NCBI RefSeq assembly: GCF_036346875.1
Contig: NZ_CP107852.1
Location: 1,860,001-1,924,000 of the forward strand
Reading direction: 5' to 3'
Source: Nocardia sp. NBC_00508
GTDB lineage: Bacteria; Actinomycetota; Actinomycetes; Mycobacteriales; Mycobacteriaceae
Length of the DNA stretch: 64,000 bases
In this document: one piece after another, positions 60,733 to 64,000 of the stretch
Position numbering within the stretch: the stretch's first letter is position 1
How the letters are laid out: each line of letters begins with the position of its first letter
Position numbers and translations under genes: made by a program
Notes under the pieces: generated by a model
What the model was told of the DNA's origin: nothing
The model's database searches: none
Seen by the model: the letters and a program-made list of their open reading frames with translations, nothing else

Positions 60733-61545
60733 TCAGTCCGGTTGACAGGAGGGGCACCAGAAGAGGTTTCGCGCCTGCATGACCTGATGCGCTATCGGCG
60801 TGCCGCACAGACGGCACGGCGCTCCCTGCCTGCGGTAGACGTAGGTGCGCGGACGATCGGACGCATACGACGGCTCGCCGTGGTCGTGTTCGGGTCGCAC
60901 CACGACCATCTTCCCGACGCGCACCCCCACCCGCATCAGCGCGACGAGATCGGTCCACATGGCAGTCCATTCGTCGGCCGACAGCGCCACGCCGGGACGA
61001 TGCGGTGAAATCTGATGGCGGAAGAGCAGTTCCGCACGGTAGACGTTACCGACGCCGGCCACCACCTGCTGGTCCATCAGCAGCGCGCCGATCGGCCTGC
61101 GCGAGCGATGGATGCGCCGCCAGGCGCGGTCCGGGTCGGCGCCGCGGCGCAGCGGGTCCGGGCCGAGCCGCTCGGTGAGCGCGGCGACCTCGGGCTCGAG
61201 CAGGATCTCGCAGGCCGCGGGGCCGCACAGATCGGTGCCGAAACCGGACGGTCCATCCAGCTCCCCGAACATGCGCATCCGGACTTGCCCGACCGGTTCT
61301 CCCATCGGCAGCGCGGATTCGCTGAACGTGCCGTACAAGCCGAGATGCACGTGCACGACGAGGCCCGACTCGTAGTGGTGCAGCAGATGTTTGCCCCACG
61401 CCTCGGCCTTGGTCAGCACCCGTCCGTCCACCCGGGCCGCGCCGGCGGCGAACTTACCCTGCGGGCTGGACACGCGCACCGCACCACCCGCGAGACGACG
61501 CTGATGCAGCCGCGCGAGACGGTGCAGCGTATGCCCCTCCGGCAA
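60733..61545 (-). CDS. nei: Fpg/Nei-family DNA glycosylase
   Basis: The 270-residue base-excision enzyme begins with the catalytic MPEGHTLHR (Pro2, Glu3) and has the helix-two-turn-helix VVAGVGNVYRAELLFRHQIS and a C-terminal zinc finger (CRLCGTPI, then CPSC). It removes oxidised pyrimidines and cleaves the strand. From memory, it corresponds in position to Rv2464c of M. tuberculosis. Confidence 0.93.
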   Translation of the reverse strand: MPEGHTLHRLARLHQRRLAGGAVRVSSPQGKFAAGAARVDGRVLTKAEAWGKHLLHHYESGLVVHVHLGLYGTFSESALPMGEPVGQVRMRMFGELDGPSGFGTDLCGPAACEILLEPEVAALTERLGPDPLRRGADPDRAWRRIHRSRRPIGALLMDQQVVAGVGNVYRAELLFRHQISPHRPGVALSADEWTAMWTDLVALMRVGVRVGKMVVVRPEHDHGEPSYASDRPRTYVYRRQGAPCRLCGTPIAHQVMQARNLFWCPSCQPD

Positions 61546-61688
61546 CTCCCCCGCCTCTCCGGGTATTCAGGCCGTACCAGTTAGGTGGCACACGATTTGC
61601 GTTCAGGTCCTGCGCTGGATGCCGCTCGGATTTTGGGCGTACCCGGTGAGTTACCCATGTCCTCGCGAAATCAGTCGGCACGCAAGTA

Positions 61689-62153
61689 TTAAACCTCCGG
61701 GGCTATACCAGTCTTCTCGTACTCGGCCAGGATGTCGATGCGGCGCTGGTGGCGCTCCTCGCCCGACCACGGGGTGGCGAGGAACGCGTCCACGATGGCC
61801 AGCGCCTCCTCGGTCGAGTGCATCCGGCCGCCGATGCCGATCAGCTGCGCGTTGTTGTGCTCACGAGCCAGCTTCGCGGTCTCTACGCTCCAGGCCAGCG
61901 CGCAGCGGGCGCCGGGCACCTTGTTCGCCGCGATCTGCTCGCCGTTGCCGCTGCCGCCGAATACCAGGCCGAGACTGCCCGGGTCGGCGACGGTGCGGCG
62001 GGCCGCCTCGATGCAGAACGCGGGGTAGTCGTCGAGCGGGTCGTAGTCGAGCGCGCCGCAGTCGACGACCTCGTGGCCCGCCTGCTCCAGATGGGCCTTG
62101 ACGTGATTCTTCAGTTCGAAACCGGCATGGTCGGCACCCAGGTAAACGCGCAT
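61689..62153 (-). CDS. rpiB: ribose-5-phosphate isomerase B
   Basis: The 154-residue enzyme interconverts ribose-5-phosphate and ribulose-5-phosphate. The start MRVYLGADHAGFELKNHV is typical, the active-site loop FGGSGNGEQIAANK carries the Glu used by the mycobacterial type, and NNAQLIGIGGRMHS closes the site. I chose the ATG at 62153; MPAMRVYLG from 62162 is possible. A long upstream extension of the frame overlaps the opposite-strand protease gene and is not coding. Confidence 0.95.
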   Translation of the reverse strand: MRVYLGADHAGFELKNHVKAHLEQAGHEVVDCGALDYDPLDDYPAFCIEAARRTVADPGSLGLVFGGSGNGEQIAANKVPGARCALAWSVETAKLAREHNNAQLIGIGGRMHSTEEALAIVDAFLATPWSGEERHQRRIDILAEYEKTGIAPEV

Positions 62154-62321
62154 GGCAGGCATTGTGTCAGGCCGCTGCGGCGCGGCGGGCAACAGGGCAC
62201 ACCCCACCGTTGACACCAGCGCCCGTCGGCGCGAATCCCACTGATACGGCAGCTGTGTTCGCGGCAACGATCCCGCGTACGCGGCCCGACCCGTTCCCAT
62301 CGACTGAATAGAGTTCATCTC

Positions 62322-63428
62322 ATGCAGCCGCACGAACCCCAGCCGCACGACCAGGCGGGCCGGCAGGCCGACGCGTATACCCAGCAGGACGGATGGGTCC
62401 AGGTTCCGAACCCGCCCGCCGCACCCTACGGACAGCCGTATCCCTCGGCGCCCTACCCGCAGGCGCCCGCCGGGTCGTATCCGGCATACGGCCGTTACCC
62501 CGGTGCGCCGATGCCACCTGCGGTGCCACCGCAGCAGCAGCCGCGTGGTCTGTCGCCGTTCGGCATGCCCGCCCGGCACAGCTGGGAGATTCCGATGCTC
62601 GTGATCGTGATCGTGCTGACCGTCTTCGCCTACCTGATCGCCTTGCTGCTCCTGGCGACCGGCAATGTCGACCAATACGTCCTGGCGTTGGTGGCGGCCC
62701 CGCTGCTGCTGTGGTTCGGTCGCGGCATCACCTACGCCTCGCAGCGGGTGAACGGCGTCAAGATGTCGCCGACGCAGTTCCCCGAGGGCTATCAACTGGT
62801 GGTGGACGCGGCCGCCCGCTTCGGCATGGCGAAGGTGCCGGACGCGTACGTGGTGCTCGGCAACGGCCAGATCAACGCGTTCGCCAGCGGACACGGCTTC
62901 CGGCGCTTCGTGGTGGTCTACAGCGACCTGTTCGAGATCGGCGGCGCCGCACGCGAACCCGACGCGCTGGCGTTCATCATCGGCCACGAGGTCGGCCACA
63001 TCGCGGCCGGGCACGCCTCGTACTGGCGGCAGCTGGGCATGTTCCTCGTGCCGTTCCTGCCGATCATCGGAAGCAGTCTGATCCGCGCGCAGGAGTTCAC
63101 CGCCGACAACCATGGCTATTGCAACCGGCAAACCGGTGCGTCCGCCGCGATGGGCACGCTGGCCGCGGGCAAGTACATGAACAGGCTGATCGGCTTCGAC
63201 GAGATGGCCGATCGTGCGGCGGTCGAGAAGGGCTTCTTCGTCTGGATGGTCAATGCCCTGTCCAGTCACCCGGTGCTCACCTGGCGCATGTGGGCGCTGC
63301 GCGATCGCAGCAGGCACGGCAAGCTTTTCCTGCGCCCGAACCCGCCCGCGGGTATCGCTACGGCGCCGGGTGGCTACCCGAGTTCCTACGGTGCGGTGCC
63401 GGCGAATCCGCCGAAATCCGTGCTGTGA
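62322..63428 (+). CDS. M48-family membrane metalloprotease
   Basis: The 368-residue product has a Pro/Tyr/Gln-rich cytoplasmic N-terminus (PYGQPYPSAPYPQAP), two adjacent membrane helices (about 90-145) and a zinc-protease domain with HEVGH near residue 222 in IIGHEVGHIAAGHAS, followed by the third ligand region EFTADNHGY. It resembles HtpX-like quality-control proteases. It is divergent from rpiB, with a 168-bp gap. A bidirectional terminator follows. Confidence 0.9.
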   Translation: MQPHEPQPHDQAGRQADAYTQQDGWVQVPNPPAAPYGQPYPSAPYPQAPAGSYPAYGRYPGAPMPPAVPPQQQPRGLSPFGMPARHSWEIPMLVIVIVLTVFAYLIALLLLATGNVDQYVLALVAAPLLLWFGRGITYASQRVNGVKMSPTQFPEGYQLVVDAAARFGMAKVPDAYVVLGNGQINAFASGHGFRRFVVVYSDLFEIGGAAREPDALAFIIGHEVGHIAAGHASYWRQLGMFLVPFLPIIGSSLIRAQEFTADNHGYCNRQTGASAAMGTLAAGKYMNRLIGFDEMADRAAVEKGFFVWMVNALSSHPVLTWRMWALRDRSRHGKLFLRPNPPAGIATAPGGYPSSYGAVPANPPKSVL

Positions 63429-63429
63429 A

Positions 63430-63459
63430 GGGGCGAGTGCCGCGGGCGGCACTCGCCCC
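63430..63459. terminator. 13-bp perfect hairpin between convergent genes
   Basis: GGGGCGAGTGCCG and CGGCACTCGCCCC form a perfect stem around CGGG, between the protease gene and the DsbA-like gene. Likely serves both strands. Confidence 0.8.
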
Positions 63460-63466
63460 GCGGTAC

Positions 63467-64000
63467 TCAGTCGAACGACGGATCTTCGGTTCGCGTCCGC
63501 TTCAACTCGAAGAAGTGCGGGTAGGACGCCAGCGCAACGGCGCCGTCCCACAGCTTGCCCGCTTCCTCGCCCCGCGGAATGCGAGACAGGACCGGGCCGA
63601 AGAACGCCGTCCCGTTGATGTGGATGGTCGGGGTCCCGACGTCCGGTCCCACCTTGTCCATGCCCGCGTGGTGGCTCTTGCGCAGAGCCTCGTCGTACTC
63701 GGTGCTCTCGGCGGCCGCGGCCAGTTCCGCCGGCAGACCGACCTCGGCGAGCGAGTCGGCGATCACCGCGGCGAGCTTCTCCTTACGAGTCTCGCGTTGG
63801 TACTCGTCGCGCCGGTTGTGGATACGCGTGCCCATCGCGGTGTACAGCGGCGACAGCACCTTCTCGCCGTGCTCTTGCGCCGCCGCGATCGCGACGCGGA
63901 CCGGCGCCCAGCCCGTGTCCAGCAGTTCCTGGTATTGCGGAGGCACCTCCTTGCCCCCGTTCAGCACCGAGAGGCTCATCACGTGGAACCGGACTTCGAT
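63467..64000 (-). CDS. DsbA-like mycothiol-linked oxidoreductase, N-terminus outside the window
   Basis: The visible 178 residues end [15 protein letters not shown] and include [20 protein letters not shown] and [20 protein letters not shown], closely similar to my memory of Rv2466c, a DsbA-fold enzyme that works with mycothiol. The frame runs off the right edge, and [14 protein letters not shown] shows that the true start and the N-terminal CxxC-type site lie beyond it. Confidence 0.92.
   Translation of the reverse strand: MEVRFHVMSLSVLNGGKEVPPQYQELLDTGWAPVRVAIAAAQEHGEKVLSPLYTAMGTRIHNRRDEYQRETRKEKLAAVIADSLAEVGLPAELAAAAESTEYDEALRKSHHAGMDKVGPDVGTPTIHINGTAFFGPVLSRIPRGEEAGKLWDGAVALASYPHFFELKRTRTEDPSFD

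Noticed and set aside
61689..63551. A 620-codon minus-strand frame ending in rpiB
   Set aside because: Only the last 154 codons resemble RpiB. The upstream part is antisense to the M48 protease, which has a clear HExxH motif.

Overview
The window is high-GC actinobacterial chromosome, most like Nocardia or a close mycolic-acid relative. The left edge carries the start of an NAD-specific glutamate dehydrogenase. The right edge carries tRNA-Pro, tRNA-Gly, an Fpg/Nei glycosylase, ribose-5-phosphate isomerase B, an M48 protease and a DsbA-like oxidoreductase. From memory, nei, rpiB and the DsbA-like gene are also neighbours in M. tuberculosis, so these flanks look like ordinary core chromosome. 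About 53 kb between them is specialised secretion DNA.

Region 1 (1.2-22 kb, all minus strand) is a complete type VII secretion (ESX) locus. In transcription order it holds eccA, eccB, eccC (one gene with three ATPase domains), a PE-like gene, a broken PPE gene, an esxB-like and an esxA-like gene, a second PE-like gene with an intact PPE, espG, an EspI-like ATPase, a 27-codon micro-ORF, eccD, mycP, eccE, an EspR-like regulator, a discoidin-like membrane protein and a zinc-ribbon membrane protein. EccA, EspG and PE/PPE set it apart from a minimal ESX-4 system.

Region 2 (22-37 kb) holds likely substrates and accessory proteins. These are a CpnT-like N-terminal protein without a recognisable toxin, an NlpC/P60 hydrolase, two large proteins with a shared C-terminal module, an EspC-like protein, two YbaB/EspL-like proteins, an EspB homologue, and two more MSER-type micro-ORFs with stop/start overlaps on both sides.

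Region 3 (37-54 kb) is a type IV (conjugation-type) secretion module: TcpC/VirB8-like, a small membrane protein, PrgI-like, VirB4 ATPase, two TrbL/VirB6-like paralogues, a membrane-anchored NlpC-like protein, and three cell-wall hydrolases (CHAP, phage-lysozyme type, SLT) built on one shared helical module. No relaxase, coupling protein, integrase or partition gene is visible. An RpiR-type regulator sits among these genes.

Three structural observations stand out. A 16-bp palindrome, TTCCCA-N4-TGGGAA, occurs eleven times between 12.4 and 53.7 kb, mostly 45-85 bp upstream of start codons. It lies in front of type VII, substrate, hydrolase and type IV units, and I saw none in the flanks, so it looks like the operator of one combined regulon. 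The CHAP and lysozyme genes face each other and contain a nearly identical inverted repeat of about 0.93 kb; recombination between the arms would exchange their catalytic ends. The PE-PPE unit was duplicated with its promoter, and one PPE copy then decayed. A type VII system beside a type IV system recalls mycobacterial conjugative plasmids such as pRAW, so the region may be a domesticated plasmid-derived system.

Region 4 (53.7-64 kb) returns to general genes: a PAS-like protein, a ROK kinase, a WhiB regulator, a MerR regulator, an asparagine-synthase-like ligase, two tRNAs, a GGDEF protein and the housekeeping genes listed above.
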